Origin: Schistocephalus solidus
Taxonomy: Eukaryota > Platyhelminthes > Cestoda > Diphyllobothriidea > Diphyllobothriidae
Assembly (NCBI GenBank): GCA_017591395.1
Contig: WEDG01011756.1
Coordinates: forward strand, 1-64,000
Length of the DNA: 64,000 nucleotides
Direction of reading: 5' to 3'
A model generated the notes under the pieces. It was not told the origin of the DNA. It saw nothing but the letters and a program-made list of their open reading frames with translations, and searched no databases. Every line of letters starts with the position of its first letter. Position 1 is the first letter of the stretch. A program made the position numbers and the translations under genes. Below are positions 23,994-36,340 of the stretch, in pieces.

Positions 23994-24152
23994 ATTAAGA
24001 TAGAAGAAGCGGAGATCTTTGAAATCACCCCACGGATTTGCAAGCTGGCCTGTGGAGAGAGTGTGAGGATTCGGATTTCGTGTCGACATCATGTGCCTGG
24101 ACACCATAAACTACCGGTTCGCGTTAAAATTACAAATGGACGGGAGCTTGTT
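23994..24152 (+). CDS. CFAP65: CFAP65 exon 8 (ASH-domain strands)
   Basis: 53 codons, phase 0 at both ends, acceptor ttttgctttcaag and strong donor GTGAGT. The reading IFEITPRICKLACGESVRI, then HHVPGHHKLPVRVKITNGRE, matches the LFSISPKAG.L.PG......Y.H.F.GTDHLPV...V..GRE stretch, one of the best conserved parts of the family. A six-base-later acceptor (gattaag) would remove only two residues. The preceding intron is over 5 kb. Confidence 0.87.
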
Positions 24153-24339
24153 GTGAGTTGAATTTTATGAGAGATGATAAAATTGCATTTTTTTATTAAT
24201 AGTATTACCGTTTGTTTTTCACTACTTATACAAATTAAAAGCAGCAGCGTAATGCTATTCGGAAAAACTCTTTTGTCACTGAATAGAACTGAACAAACGA
24301 GGCTTTCCTTCACGCCAGACAATGTTTAGTTGAACCTCG

Positions 24340-24720
24340 CAATGTGGACCTCCGGCATTACAGGTGGCCCTGCATTAAATTCCAGAGGTTTGGATTCATT
24401 TCTGGGTCAGGGTTGGGGTTAGTAGAGATAGCAGTAGAGCTGCGCTTCAAAAAATGGATTTGGCTGATTTCTTAGGTTAGTTTTAGGATTATGAAAATTA
24501 GTATTAGGGTAAGGGTTAAAGTTTGAAGAGTTATGGCTAGGCAGTAGGGCTGCGCTTCAAAAGGAGGATTAGGCTGATTACTTGGGTTAGTTTTAGGATT
24601 AGGAAAAATAGTGTTGAGTTTAAGGGTTATTGTTAGGATTATAAGTAAAGTTGGGAAATGCGCAAATGTAGCCCCCGAAAATTAACGCAAGGTAACCTGT
24701 TATACGGGGTCTCTTTTCAC
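24340..24720 (+). repeat. TTAGGG-rich element, copy 4, with internal 110-bp duplication
   Basis: The left leader caggtggccctgcattaaat is followed by ggtcagggttggggttagta and many ttagttttaggatta units. The string gcagtaggctgcgcttcaaaa-type recurs at 24431 and 24541, a 110-bp tandem duplication. The right boundary is tgtagcccccgaaaattaac. Confidence 0.6.
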
Positions 24721-26288
24721 ACGTTCGTTCAATTTTTCTATCACAGTCCATGTTACCTACCCTAATTTTACCAGCGAAGTTTCGAGATAAAGACACAACT
24801 ATCTTCGCTCTAATACCAATTCCTTTAGCTGAAATGTTTTAGATTCGTGTACGGGAAATATTTTGGGTTTTGGAAATGAAAGCTTGTGAGCTACATGCTC
24901 CTTTAAAAGTCCCTCTGGCTACCTTAAGTACATCAGTGCTTTAATAGATATTCTTTTTTGACTCAGAGTAAAACCAGTGTACAAAATGCCAACTCATATA
25001 GGAACTCTGATTCAAATCGCTTACTATTGGGCACTTTCTGATTTCTCGAAATTTTCCTAATCCATAAATGAAATCTGTTTCTCCAGTCACCCCTAGGCGC
25101 CGTCGAGTACAGGTTACATGTCTAAGAAAATTAAAAATGTAACGAAAAGCTTTCTTTGGATAAATATTCTTTCAGATCTGCCCCGTCTCAGGCCAACGAT
25201 CTTACTGTTAGGCTCTTTGTTGTCAGAAAACGTTGGTACAGGCAGCCTGTCTTCTCTGGCTAACTTTATGTGTTGCTCGCAGACCGTCTTTCCAAAAGGA
25301 TGCATTAATGGTTCCATCCCCTATACAGACGCTTCACGGTTTCACTGTCGTTTATAACCTACAAGTAAATATGTGGTTACGTAAACATTTTAGCTTTCGC
25401 CTGCTACTTACTTTCCCTTGAAAGGAGATCAGGCTCCATGTTTTTAGAGCGCATAAAAAACAGAATAAGTCTTTTCAGAACTTCAAATGCCTGCAACCCT
25501 CAGTATGCTTAAACAACTGGTTATAAAACTCAGTCACAGCGTTTCACCAGTAAATATTCTTTATGTTCCACTAGCGCTTCCTTTCTCGCCGTCTGGTAAC
25601 ATGCGTATTATTATTTTGCTTTTTACATCTCTAGAATTTTTTCACTACGAAGGAGTTGTTGCGCTTAGCTTTTGTGTTCCAATGGGAAGGAAACATTTGC
25701 CAAACAGAACTGCTGGAAAATAGGATAGCTTTTTTAGCAGTAAACGTGGCAACCCGACAAAGCATACACTAATTAAGGTTTCCACTTCTTGGCCTTTTAG
25801 CAAGCAGTTTAACTATGCCCGTTTTAGCTCGGGTCTTATAAGCGATAGGGATGAGCAAGCAGGGAGGTTGCAAAGGTACGTCTTTCACGTTAAGATCGAG
25901 GAGAGCTGGCATAAATTTCCTTCAGATTCTTTGCCGTAGCCGAGGAATATAATTCGAAGTGCGAATGTGAATGAAGCCTTTGGTCAGCATAGTAGTATTT
26001 AATTTAGCACCTTTTTAAATCAATATGTGGATTTTACACTCACAGATTTATTTTCTCATTTGAAGGTTCTACTTTAGAAATAACGATATTTAAATTGGAG
26101 GTTTAGAAGATTCGTAATTTTGGCCCTGTTCTCCAGGTGATTGATTATGCAACGCACATATGAAAATTAATTCTTACCTGGTAGCTTATTTGCATGTTAG
26201 AAGAGAATTTATTCCCATGACACGTCAATGAATTCGATCACCGCCAAAGAAAATAAAAATTTGATCAGAAATTTTCTTCTCCGTGCTT
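24721..26288. other. Intron sequence, nothing recognised
   Basis: Between the TTAGGG-rich element and the 83-bp array, inside the intron before CFAP65 exon 9. Short open frames only. Confidence 0.5.
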
Positions 26289-26527
26289 TAATCGATCATT
26301 TAGAAGTGTGAGACAGATAGACCAAATAACTTTCGTTTTCGAACCACCGTTCAATGGACTTTTCCCTGATGTAATCGATCATTTAGAAGTGTGAGACAGA
26401 TAGGCCAAATAACTTTCGTTTTCGAACCACCGTTCAATGGACTTCTCCCTGATGTAATCGATCATTTAGAAGTGTGAGACAGATACGCCAAATAACTTTC
26501 GTTCTCGAACCACCGTTCAATGGACTT
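26289..26527. repeat. Tandem repeat, 83-bp unit, about 2.9 copies
   Basis: Units start at 26289, 26372 and 26455, each opening taatcgatcatttagaagtg and containing aaccaccgttcaatggact. The copies differ at only a few positions, so the array is recent. It lies about 300 bp left of CFAP65 exon 9. Confidence 0.95.
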
Positions 26528-26820
26528 ACAATCGAGTTCTGTCCTTACCAGAGGGGTCGCTGATGGCCTCGTTAACGTCTGTATTCCTCTAAGCCTGAAT
26601 CGTAATCGAATCCTGGGTGAGTCTAAGATGAATGTCTGCTGCCTGTGCGACAAACCTCTTAGCGAAAAAAGATTGGCAGTTCTCGAGATATTTCTAAGTA
26701 TAATCTTGGACGCAAGTAAATAGCAGTTACTTCCTTTTTGCAAGCTAGTTGGAAATATAAAATTCACAATTTAGAGAAGTCAGAAAATCAGACTGCTGTT
26801 CTTTTGTAAATATTTTGTAG

Positions 26821-27174
26821 TTCATGCTCAGATCATTGATCCTGGAGCCCAGGACAGCGCATCTTCAGCCTCTTTGTGAAAGCCTCACTTTGCCACCAGT
26901 CTCACTGCAGTGCATGCAGGCCGATCGCAAGGGCATGCTGCAGTCCTTTCAACTGCGCAATCCCAGTGAAGTGCCCGTGTGCTTTCGCGTTACTGGATTC
27001 AAACCCATTCTGAATGAGGGCGAAGAATCCTTTTCTTCGTGCGACAGCTACTCAAATCAGATCGGTGTCGAGCAGCCAATCATTGAGTTGCAGACCACCG
27101 AGGGCACGATTCAGCCAGGTGGGATAGCGAAGATTAGTTGGATATTTAGGCCTATGGAATCTCGTGAATATAAG
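26821..27174 (+). CDS. CFAP65: CFAP65 exon 9 (complete ASH domain core)
   Basis: 118 codons, phase 0 at both ends, acceptor atattttgtag, donor AAG|GTAACT. The opening FMLRSLILEPRTAHLQPL continues the strand begun by GRELV of exon 8. Then come MLQSFQLRNPSEVPVCFRVT and, near the end, TTEGTIQPGGIAKISWIFRP and MESREYK. This corresponds to the YELYNGGSVPVTYEV......NPKGEIQPGTTA...WIFSP.EAKTY block. It is the clearest single diagnostic exon for CFAP65 in the window. Confidence 0.92.
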
Positions 27175-27624
27175 GTAACTCAATTTAAACAAACTAATGA
27201 TTTCAGTATATTTCAAAGTATATTTCAAAACTGAATACAGAAGTGTTCGACCTCACACTAGCATACAGAACTGTACAAAGCTTTTTAAGCCCTTGCGTAG
27301 GGGTACTCCAAAGTTTAAGAAGTATATTGCAGTACATGAAGGTTTTACTTCTGAACATTCATCTGTAGGGCATGGTGTCAGCCCAATTCTTAGAACAGCA
27401 ATTAAACTGGCCTGAATCCAAATATTTATAAATCAATACTATATCTTAAAATAAATGGCGTTTTCATACAACTCCAACATTCGAAGAATTTGTATCTATC
27501 CGCAACTTGAGTATAAAAAAACTTATTTATGATTTGTGGAAACATTCCTGAACTGACAAACACCTTGAAAATCAACGAACGCATGCAGATTTTACACAAA
27601 GACTTTCGTTGCAGATGAGCATTG

Positions 27625-28105
27625 CCGAAAAATACAAGGGAGAATGGAGTGACAATTTCTGGCTCAAGGACCTTCATCAGCCAGTCATACTTAACCCCAT
27701 GTTCTGTAGCACGTGGGGCTCGAACTCTCAATGTTTTGACCAGAAGTCAAACGCGGTAGCCATTCCGTTAACGATCAGTAAGTGTTCGTCAACGAACGCC
27801 AATATTCCCCATCTGAAGCGAAAAGGCAACGAGCTCGTGGCTCAATGGTTAGAGCGTTCAACCGATCGCGGGTTTGAGCATCAGGTGGTGCACAATCTGT
27901 GGTTGGTTGTGAATGGCCGATGACGGGTAATAAGCCAGAACTGACAATTTCAGTCTTTCGGCTCTTTGCTTAAAAAGTTCATTTGCCTATACTAATAGTC
28001 GTTTTGAGGCTGCTGGTGGGGCCCGAGGGTGCGAACAAAAGGCAGAACAGGACGAGCGAGATCCGTTAGCGATTGGTGAGCCTTCATCAAGGCTTTCCCT
28101 TGCCT
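27625..28105. repeat. Pair of SINE copies, head to head (minus then plus)
   Basis: The left part, about 27640-27815, is a minus-strand copy (plus reads acaatttctggctcaaggac, aaccccatgttctgtagcac, ttccgttaacgatcag). The right part, 27832-28105, is a plus copy with head tcgtggctcaatggttagag, body gaatggccgatgacgggtaa and tail gttagcgattggtgagcctt. Confidence 0.65.
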
Positions 28106-29093
28106 ATGAGCTTGTAATTGGCTGCACGCATTCCTAGCCAAAAGTATCTCGGTAGCTTGTAGTAAGTAATCCGGGATTTTCTGTCATTTTTGCAAATAAT
28201 CTTACCTCCCTTTGGATCTTTTTAATATTTGGAAGCATATTACAAAGTCTCAATTTATGCCTTGTAAGATATGGTGCACACACTATGCATAAAACAGTTT
28301 TATTGTTCTAATTAGCAGAACAACTATCTTCAATTTATCGTTCAATGGACCTTAATAAAGACACAAGAAACTGGAGTAACACATTTTCTTCGTAATTCTC
28401 GTCATTCAACCATACCAAACCCAGGTTTCGATAGCCTGATATTTTAACCCGTTATTCGTTTCTGAATAAATAGTGGTTGCTATTCGACTACCTATGAGGA
28501 CTCTAAATTGAACTGCAAGACGCAATACAGCGATTATATTCCATAGCCTGGTCGCTGAATGCTTGTCCCGTTGTGAAATTATTTACCATGCCTACTGCAC
28601 AGGTACTAGACACAAGTCCGACACGTTTCACTGATATTCTGCTACTGCATAACACAGCTGCAAGCGATTTGACTCATCGGTGGCTCATCTAGCATTTTTA
28701 TGGGCTTTCTGTTATATAATCCACTTTCGAAATTCCAGCTATTTTATTCTCCTCAGAAATTTATCCTTATCGTAGAGTAAATCAATTGGTATTTCATTTT
28801 TAGCGATTAATTTCTTAATCGAATAAGCAGCCGCTAATGCATGCCCGGAAATGCAGAATCTCATCGGCAAGCCATTACCTCTTCCTACCACCTGCTATGT
28901 GGTGAGCTTTAACGGAGACTCACGGCACCTCTCTTTGCCTCCGGCACCTATGACAACAGGATGCGCATGTTTCTTTAATACGGGCATCTGCCTATCTCTT
29001 TGACTGCTCCAACCACTAGTGTGATGATCCCGGTTATGGTTATTCATATTTCCTGACGATGGATTGCTTAAAAATCCACGAGCAAAATTTAAA
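28106..29093. other. Intron sequence with a family E repeat
   Basis: Bases 28575-28770 match 11843-12030 in order: aaattatttaccatgcctac, acaggtactagac, ctgatattctgctactgcat. The rest of the stretch, and 27175-27624, has nothing I can name. Confidence 0.5.
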
Positions 29094-29417
29094 TTATATA
29101 TATATATATATGATAGTGTGTTGCTCACCGATCTGCTTAAGGAACATGTATGTTCCGTTGTGCCATGGAGCTCAGACTAGAACCCTCACGCAACACACTA
29201 TCATCATATTCCCGATCGCAACCGACAAAAACAATGAGCCCGTGGCTCAATGGTAGAGCGTTCGACTCAAATACCAAAGGTCGCGGGTTCGAATCCCAGG
29301 TGTGCCACACTTGGGATTGGGTATGACTGGCTGATGATGGCTAATAAGCCAGAAATGGCCATTCCGGTCTCCCTTGTCTTTGTCGGTTCCATTTTATATA
29401 TATATATATATATATCG
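29094..29417 (+). repeat. SINE copy with well-kept tRNA-like head, between two (TA)n runs
   Basis: The head spans about 29234-29305: gcccgtggctcaatggtaga (A box) and gcgggttcgaatcccaggtg (B box, unmutated GGTTCGAATCC). The body tggctgatgatggctaataa, gccagaaatggccattccgg follows. A short minus-oriented tail piece (gctcaccgatctgc) precedes it at about 29125. (TA)n runs lie at 29094-29111 and 29393-29415. The acceptor stem cannot pair, so this is not a functional tRNA gene. Confidence 0.75.
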
Positions 29418-29466
29418 TGAGTTAGTCATTCATATATGTAAATGAGCTTTTACGCTCTGCAAACAG

Positions 29467-29640
29467 GCCCGATTTGCTGTTGCTTATGACGATGTCAGCC
29501 GCGCCTTGAATGAAGGGTGCACTTCGGAGATTTCTTCCAATCAGTCAATAACAGTGGATCTCAGCCTTCGAGTCTATGATTCCAACCTGACCCACCCCAA
29601 AGAATGCTGTACGCTAGAGGGAAAAACATCACTAGATAAC
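29467..29640 (+). CDS. CFAP65: CFAP65 exon 10 (ASH-domain end)
   Basis: 58 codons, phase 0 at both ends, acceptor gctctgcaaacag, consensus donor GTAAGT. Joined to exon 9 it reads MESREYK-ARFAVAYDDVSR, then SNQSITVDLSLRVYDSNLTH, equivalent to the EAKTY.VD.PI......S..I...GVGYDP strands. The residues after that (PKECCTLEGKTSLDN) have no obvious counterpart and look like an inter-domain loop. It lies only about 50 bp right of a (TA)n run bordering a SINE. Confidence 0.78.
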
Positions 29641-30623
29641 GTAAGTAATCGCCAAAAAGCAATACCAGTGAGTTTTTTTTATTATTTTAGACTTTGTTCG
29701 CTTTTATGTGTCAATGCTGACTCCTATTTGGCCTGAATTTCAACTTGTCGAACTGAATTTTTGTTCGAGGTCTCCAGATCCGAATGGACGGTATCTAAAG
29801 GCCTGGTAACACTACTTACAGAAACGTTGGCAGATGCATCTTCCACAATTTGACCGGACCATTATCGTATCAATTATAACCCTCAGCTGTGATCGCGAGA
29901 TCTGCTAATTGTTGGCATGTGATTGCATGGCCACTACGTACTGCAAATACTGTGCGCCTTGTCTCTGTCTCTGATGATGTGTTCGAGTGAAAATCCAAAA
30001 TTTCAGCCTTATAAACCTCTTTTTCTAGCGATGGCATCTCCCCTTCTGAACAATGTTTAGCTGTTTAAAGGAAACATGAGACATGAAACCCTAAGCAGAC
30101 TTTTTTCAAGCATGTATGCCAAAGGAGCGCCGACAAATATCCGTGAGGCTTAAATGGCTACGTCTGACCTATTAGCTACCAACATCTAACCTTGCCCAAC
30201 CCCGGGTTCGGAACACCTTTGATGCGAACCTGATATCCTACAGCATTGGGCCACAGACCCGTTGTCCTGTGGGTTGTGATCGGGTACATCTAGCCTCATA
30301 GCAACTTTGCTCATGCCGAAACAAATTGCTTTACCAATTAAATGCATATCACCGGCCGTAAGGAAAAATCCAGACCTTAACAGTTCTATCATAAGCCTTA
30401 GTTTACAACTTGATGCAGCTTTATCTCTCCGTGAGCTGACATAATTTGTGTGTCCAACAAAACTTCCTGTTGTGTGCAAGCACTGTTGACATTCTTTTTA
30501 ATGGTGTGTCTTTGATATTTTTGTCAAGTATCGCTCTTTTTTACGTACTTGTGCTTTCTTGTATCCTTTTTGAAACGTGAGCATAGAGTACGATTTGAAA
30601 TTGTTGGATTGGTATTTTTTCAG
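29641..30623. other. Intron with a possible tRNA-like relic
   Basis: On the minus strand, 30190-30275 has a gtggcccaatgctgtagg A-box-like string and a gttccgaacccggggttgg segment, a degenerate tRNA-like pattern. Nothing else is supported in this intron. Confidence 0.3.
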
Positions 30624-30851
30624 CTCTATGAAGTGAAGCAGCTCTCAGCGTCCTATCTACGCCCACTCACTTTACCCTGGCAATGCCTCTTTCTTTCTGA
30701 ACAACTTGTTGACTGCGGGCTGACTGCAATTCACAACTCGACTCACAGTATTATGTTCATTAACTACAGGAGGCCGGTCTTGGCAAAGGATGAGGACGAA
30801 TTTCGACCCGCCCTATTTCGATGGGAACCCCTTCTGACGGAATATGAGAAG
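30624..30851 (+). CDS. CFAP65: CFAP65 exon 11 (ASH domain start)
   Basis: 76 codons, phase 0, acceptor ggtattttttcag. The translation includes LRPLTLPWQCLFLSEQLVDC, then GLTAIHNSTHSIMFINY and FRPALFRWEPL, matching the P.Q.VFLSQ..I.LG.......LLFLNN.....I.FSWQP of CFAP65. The donor GAGAAG|GTTGGC is weak, but it gives the right phase and a sensible join (EYEK-DCTVDPVEG) to exon 12. The following intron is nearly 5.8 kb, the longest in the gene as seen here. Confidence 0.8.
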
Positions 30852-33800
30852 GTTGGCCTTGTTTAGTGCACTAATATGTTGAAACAACAAGTGGTGCTTA
30901 AGCGCAGCTAACTGAATTCCAGCCGTTTTGACAAGTAGCTCTAGACAAATTCTGTCTGAGGCGAAGCAACGAGAACTGCATGCAAAAAATTACGCTTTCG
31001 CCAAAACCAATACGTGCCTGCCTTTACGCACTACTTTAGCCATATATTTTTTTTCAGGAGTAAGTGGTCTGTCGTCGCGCTGTTAAACTATTTTCCTCCA
31101 ACCAAATTTGTTTACTTGTTTGTGCAAGGGCACTTAAAAGAATTTTCAGGGGAAAGTCTAACGTCCATGTGATTTTACTTGCTCCAGCTTGTGACTAACA
31201 GAGTTTCAGTGGTTGAACATGGTTCACATTCTAATACACAAACAGGCTGTGTCGAGACCATTGGATATCCTGATCGGAATTTGGGCTATATGTAAACGAA
31301 GGTGCCATGTAAGTCCACAGTGGTGTTACATTTCTCCATATAGTTCCTGGTGGTACACCTCGTGGGATCGGCTCATATATATTAAAATAGATGGGGGCAC
31401 GTATAATTTTTATAAATTTTTAAATGAGGGTCTTGTTAGCGTGGAATATTTCCGAATACACTTAATGGTTTGAAGAGAATTCGGCTTCTGGAAGAAATTG
31501 CAAGAACGGGCACCTAACACGGCCCTAGACTGTCACTTTAATAGACTAAAAGTAAGACACATACTGATATCAATCGCACATCCTTCGACGAACTGAAATC
31601 ACATACTTCGACAACTGAGTACATATGCAGACTTTGGCCTGTTTCCTGTAACTACTACATTTAAAATTCACCTTCAAGTTCACACGTGAATGTCCTCATT
31701 CAAGCAGCGGGTTAAATAGAACAATCATATAGATTGACTTTCACAACATCGTACATAATTGAAATGGCAATCGTGGTCATAGTGCTGCTTCTGCCAAAAT
31801 TAAAAAAAGATGCCATCGTTGAGTCACGTGTATTTGAATATCTTTCTACGCCTATTTTTTTTAATCCACGGTTCCTAAACACGCCATTAACGTACCGAAG
31901 TAATTGTGGACGTCCACAGCTCTGTCGTCATTGTAGCCTTCCAGCGTGGTACCCATCTGTGAGTCGCTAACAATTCGGTACCCTGCCATGGAGATGTTGT
32001 CTACGTCAGTATTTTTGCATCGCCAGAGGCAAAATTGCCAGATGTAAATTTCCACGGGCGACAAGTGGCCCGAGGTCCTATTCGATCTTTTGTTGCCTAT
32101 CTTAATTTCGGGGTGTGCTGCGTCTGTGGCAATAGAAAAACTGGCGCAAATCCGATTGGATCTGAAAGACACAAACATCGCTAATTCACCCAATCTGGGT
32201 CACATTCTGGTTGGTAGGGCGAACGATATATACGCACCATCTTAGAGAGACTTCTCCAGCTGCACTTCTGTCCGTCGTTTTGGTAGTTGTCGCCACATAA
32301 GTAATTTCTCTTGAATTCTCGCATGAGCATGATTTAACAATCGGATCCCACATCAAGCTGTGATATTTTTTTCAAAACCGCCTATATACACGGGTTAAGC
32401 CATCATATTAAAACAAATTTATGTCTCAAAAGGATGTGGTTATCGCCTAGTGGTAATACCCATTTGCGACATATCACATGAAAGCTTTACGCCACATCAA
32501 ACCCTGAGTTCTATTACCTCGCTAGTTGACTCAATTCAGACATGTTATTGTGTATATGACGGAAAAGGTGACAGGAAATAGGGTCACTCTCATTCCCATC
32601 TTTCCACATCAGAAGGATACAGTATTAATCTGAACTTGGAAAACTGCCAACTAGTAGTTCAATTTAGTCAATCTCCACCCTGATGGTCAGATACCAATGG
32701 CTCGTCAACGCACTCATTATAGCCATTCGCTCCAAATATTAATCTGGGAGCCCTCTGTAAAACTTTAGTTCATATGCCTTTGAGAACCAACATGAGTTTT
32801 GCATCCGTACAGTGAGGATTTAAATCACGTAAAACAGCAGGCTCACGTCTATTTCTAATCCTATGGACTCCGTTGAGTTACTGAAACATGGTAAATATGG
32901 GTGAAGGTGTGGACTGAATGTTGCGCAAGTCCCCTCTGTAAACCAATCCACACGCACCCTGCAGACCTTGGATCCTTGTCGATGTTAAAGAAACCAGAAT
33001 ATGGATAGCTATGGAACTTTTTCCGATAAAATGGAGAACAATATTTAAGAGATACGGGATAGGAGGCTACTATTCTCAACTCCGTTTTGGTGTTTTTAAT
33101 AGCCACTCTAATCCATCTCTTACCAATTTCACCGTTTGGTTTGACACTAGTACCTTTGGTAACGACTTATTGGGTCTGAGGCCTTCGTCCTATGCGTATA
33201 GGGATTCAGAGCTTCGCATAGTAAGTTTGCACATATTTTGAGTTATTGGAGGCCCTATTTCTACGCTTAGATCATCTCGTTTGGTTTATTCAGTTAACTC
33301 ACATATCTCAAATGATAATTAGTCTCTAAATAAGATTGCAGTCTTCAGTTCTGAACAAGTCGGAGGCTAGGGCCGAGATTGAGAAGATTAGGTGGGACAG
33401 GAACCACTAGTGCTAGTCAAAAGCGACCCACAGAAACCTCTCTTACGATCTTACGCGATGTACGCTAGCAACTGAAGACAGAAAAAGGCCTCTTTGTCAA
33501 GTAGAAGACGCGGTAATGTTGTACTAAGCCTGATCATCGTCCTGGGGACTGGTATTTCTCTTTAAAATGTGAGAGAACCATACAAAAGGTCGACTTGAAA
33601 GTATACCATGACACATTTGTTGATAGAAATTTCAGGTTAGACGACCAGTAACCAACGAGAGTTTAAGAAACGGCCGTGGCCTGATCCGAAGACCAGTCCA
33701 AAATTGAACTACAAAGGGGTCATGGACCAATTTATCGAAATACTCTGATGCAAACCAAACTACGCATTGACCAAGTGATTGGCGTTATGGATGCTGACCA

Positions 33801-34039
33801 CTGTTTCAAATCGCAATAAAAATAATCATTAAAGAAAGCAGAAGGACAGAAAAAAATTATTGATTAAGAAAAGGTAAGCTGACATCGCTTAGACGCCTTC
33901 ATCAGCTAGCCACACCCATAACCAGGTTGTTTAAACTTCAAGGCTCGAGCACATGACTTTGGTTAGACGTCCAATGCTATAATAATTAAGCCACTTGTTC
34001 GTTGTCCTGTTTTTTGCAATCAAGTACCTTAACAGTGGT
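30852..34039. other. Intron sequence with unassigned open frames
   Basis: First part of the 5.8-kb intron between CFAP65 exons 11 and 12. The frames at 31861-32193 (minus) and 33011-33241 (plus, followed by a GTAAGT) are open but match nothing I know. A tRNA-like A box (gtggttatcgcctagtggta) occurs at about 32435 without a convincing B box. Confidence 0.4.
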
Positions 34040-34570
34040 AAGTGGGCATTCACCGATCGCGTTGCAAAACCTACTCCTTCCGTTGTGCCTTGGGGATCAC
34101 TCTCAAACACACCAGCAACCACACAGTAGCTGGGTTTATTGGCAAAAGAATATTACCGAAAAGGAAAATGGTGACTGGAATGGCCGTTTCTGGCTTATGA
34201 GCCACCATGAGCTATCCAGCTCCAACCCCACGTTGTTCGAACCCGAGGCTAGAACGCGCAATCTGTTTGTTAGAAGTCAAGTGCCAATCTAGACCTGTTT
34301 ATATACCCGATTGCAACCGAGAGAAATGAAAGCACATGGCTCGATAGTTAGGGCGTTAGGTTTCTCTCCAACAGGTCGTGGATTCGAACCTTGGAGGTTG
34401 CACCACCTGAAGTTGGGCATGGCTGGCTGATAGCGTCTAGAAATTCAGAAGTAGCCTTTCCAGTTTGCCAGTTTGACAGTCATGTTCTTGTGCCTATACT
34501 ACTGGCCGCGTGCTGCAACTGGCGGGGTTTGAAACTGAGCCCCAAGACTCGACGGGAGGAGTATGTTCCG
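34040..34570. repeat. Pair of SINE copies, head to head (minus then plus)
   Basis: The minus copy occupies about 34045-34300 (plus reads cattcaccgatcgcgttgca, then ggaatggccgtttctggctt, gttcgaacccgaggctag). The plus copy occupies about 34310-34560 (catggctcgatagttagggc, gtggattcgaaccttggagg, tggctggctgatagcgtcta). The same divergent layout as at 27625-28105. Confidence 0.65.
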
Positions 34571-36340
34571 TAATGTGATCGGTTATAGCCCATCTACCAA
34601 AGTCAAAGGAGTAACTATATTACCACATACAATGGTGGTGCTTGTGAGGTTCATCGTGTATTGCGCCTGCGTCCGAGGATTTGGCAAGCCGAGTTTATTA
34701 ACTTTTGCCAGGGGGAAAATAGCAGGAGATGGAAATCCATCTCTAATGCATCCGGGATTTTCCAAGCCTTGAAGATTCTTTGAGGAGATAAAAAGCACGC
34801 CAAATGGTTCATCAATATCTGAACTCAGAGCCGTAAAGGACCTAGGATGTTTATGGTTAATAGCTCCTCACTCGACAGGATGATTTTCTCGACTTGTATA
34901 TGAAACATGCTTTTGCCAGCGTCGAGGGAATTAGTGTACTTTTAACCGTCTCTCCAATTAACGTATTTATATTTGAAGAGGGAAACGGAGACCAACCGGA
35001 TATTTGTTAAAGGCACCCTGCGCTCTTCTAAGGTCCTTATATGGTTGGTACTTCTGTGTATTGATATACGCTGTAATGAAGCTACAGAATAGATTTCCGT
35101 GTTTGAAACACTTTTTATTGGTTTGTAGTGTGCATGGGCACACCACAAATTTTTCAACCGATGCAAGAAAGATGAAACGAAGAACTAAACCACAGCAAAA
35201 TTAATTTGAAAGGATAGCACGTGTGGTAAAGGATGTTTTAGAAGCCGTCATATTCTATAATTATCTACCTCGTCCCTTGTAAATATCGCTAACAAGAGAA
35301 AGCCACCCGCTATCGGGGGGTGAGGTCAGACATCCGCTCTTATAGCAAACAAATTCTGGAGTATTGTACTGGATCTGGTGTAATTTGTACACATCACTTA
35401 CGTCAGAGGAACAGGAAGACGAAAGCTCGGCAATTTGTGACTAGAACGCTGTCTCTCAGCCAACGTAAACTTAAGCAGAATTACAACCGTAACTGACCCT
35501 TACTAGAGCTTATGGTGCCCCCAGTTCTGCTCTCTCAATCTCTCATATGGGGTTCACGTATGAACAGGAATTGTCCAACAAATAGCATGCTTTTTTCAGC
35601 GGTCAAGCATACTTCCTCTCAAATACAAAAATGATAATTTCTTCTTGACTGTGCGCCATTTTGTCTGCACAACGTAGTCTCCTATTTGCACTCCGGTAGA
35701 GCTTTTATATTCACAGGAATTCAGTACCTCCATGCCGGTATACTGTTCATTTTCGTTAAGCCAGTCTTTGCCGCGCGGCTTGTCAGTGTGTGACAGGCCT
35801 CCTTTAAGTCTCTATCGTCGATTAACTTCATTTTTGAGAGGCTTATGATTTGAAAGGGTGTATGCCACATCTACGGTTCACCTTCACAGCCACCAACATT
35901 TACCTGCCTCTTATGAGGTCGTAGACGTCTAACGCTAGGGGTTTGGCATTCCTTCGGAATTTTTCATACAGCTGTCAGGCTTCCTTCAATGTCGCTTTCT
36001 CAATGCCATAACGTCCGCGTATTGGCCGTTCCTAAACTTTATTTAGCTTCCTTCTCCTACTACCGGGTGTCTACGCGTAAAGATACGGATATGCACTGTC
36101 ATAAGATTTTTAATATTACCTTTAGATGGGTGTGGAAATTAATTTCTAGCTCATCCTCTAGTATAGGCTGATACAAGAGAAGATAGACTCAAACGTATTC
36201 TGGAAAGCCTAAACCGAATACTACTTTCTCTGAAAATGGATTTATGTCACTCACCGTGCTTTATAGCTCATATTCAGAGTAAATTGGAAAGTAAAATGTT
36301 TGTTCATCGAAGCGTGCAGACGAGTTCAAGGATGCATCCT
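34571..36340. other. Intron sequence, nothing recognised
   Basis: Right part of the intron before CFAP65 exon 12. Short frames only. Confidence 0.5.

Noticed and set aside
26289..26527. CRISPR-like array
   Set aside because: Head-to-tail 83-bp units without unique spacers in a eukaryotic intron: an ordinary tandem repeat.
29234..29305. Functional tRNA gene
   Set aside because: A and B boxes are good, but the 5' and 3' ends cannot form an acceptor stem, and the same head plus body recurs many times in the window, as in a SINE.
31861..32193. 110-codon minus-strand gene
   Set aside because: No recognised family, and it lies inside a CFAP65 intron without splice partners.
33011..33241. Additional CFAP65 exon before a GTAAGT site
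   Set aside because: No ASH motif, no good acceptor, and exons 11 and 12 already join in phase with a continuous domain.
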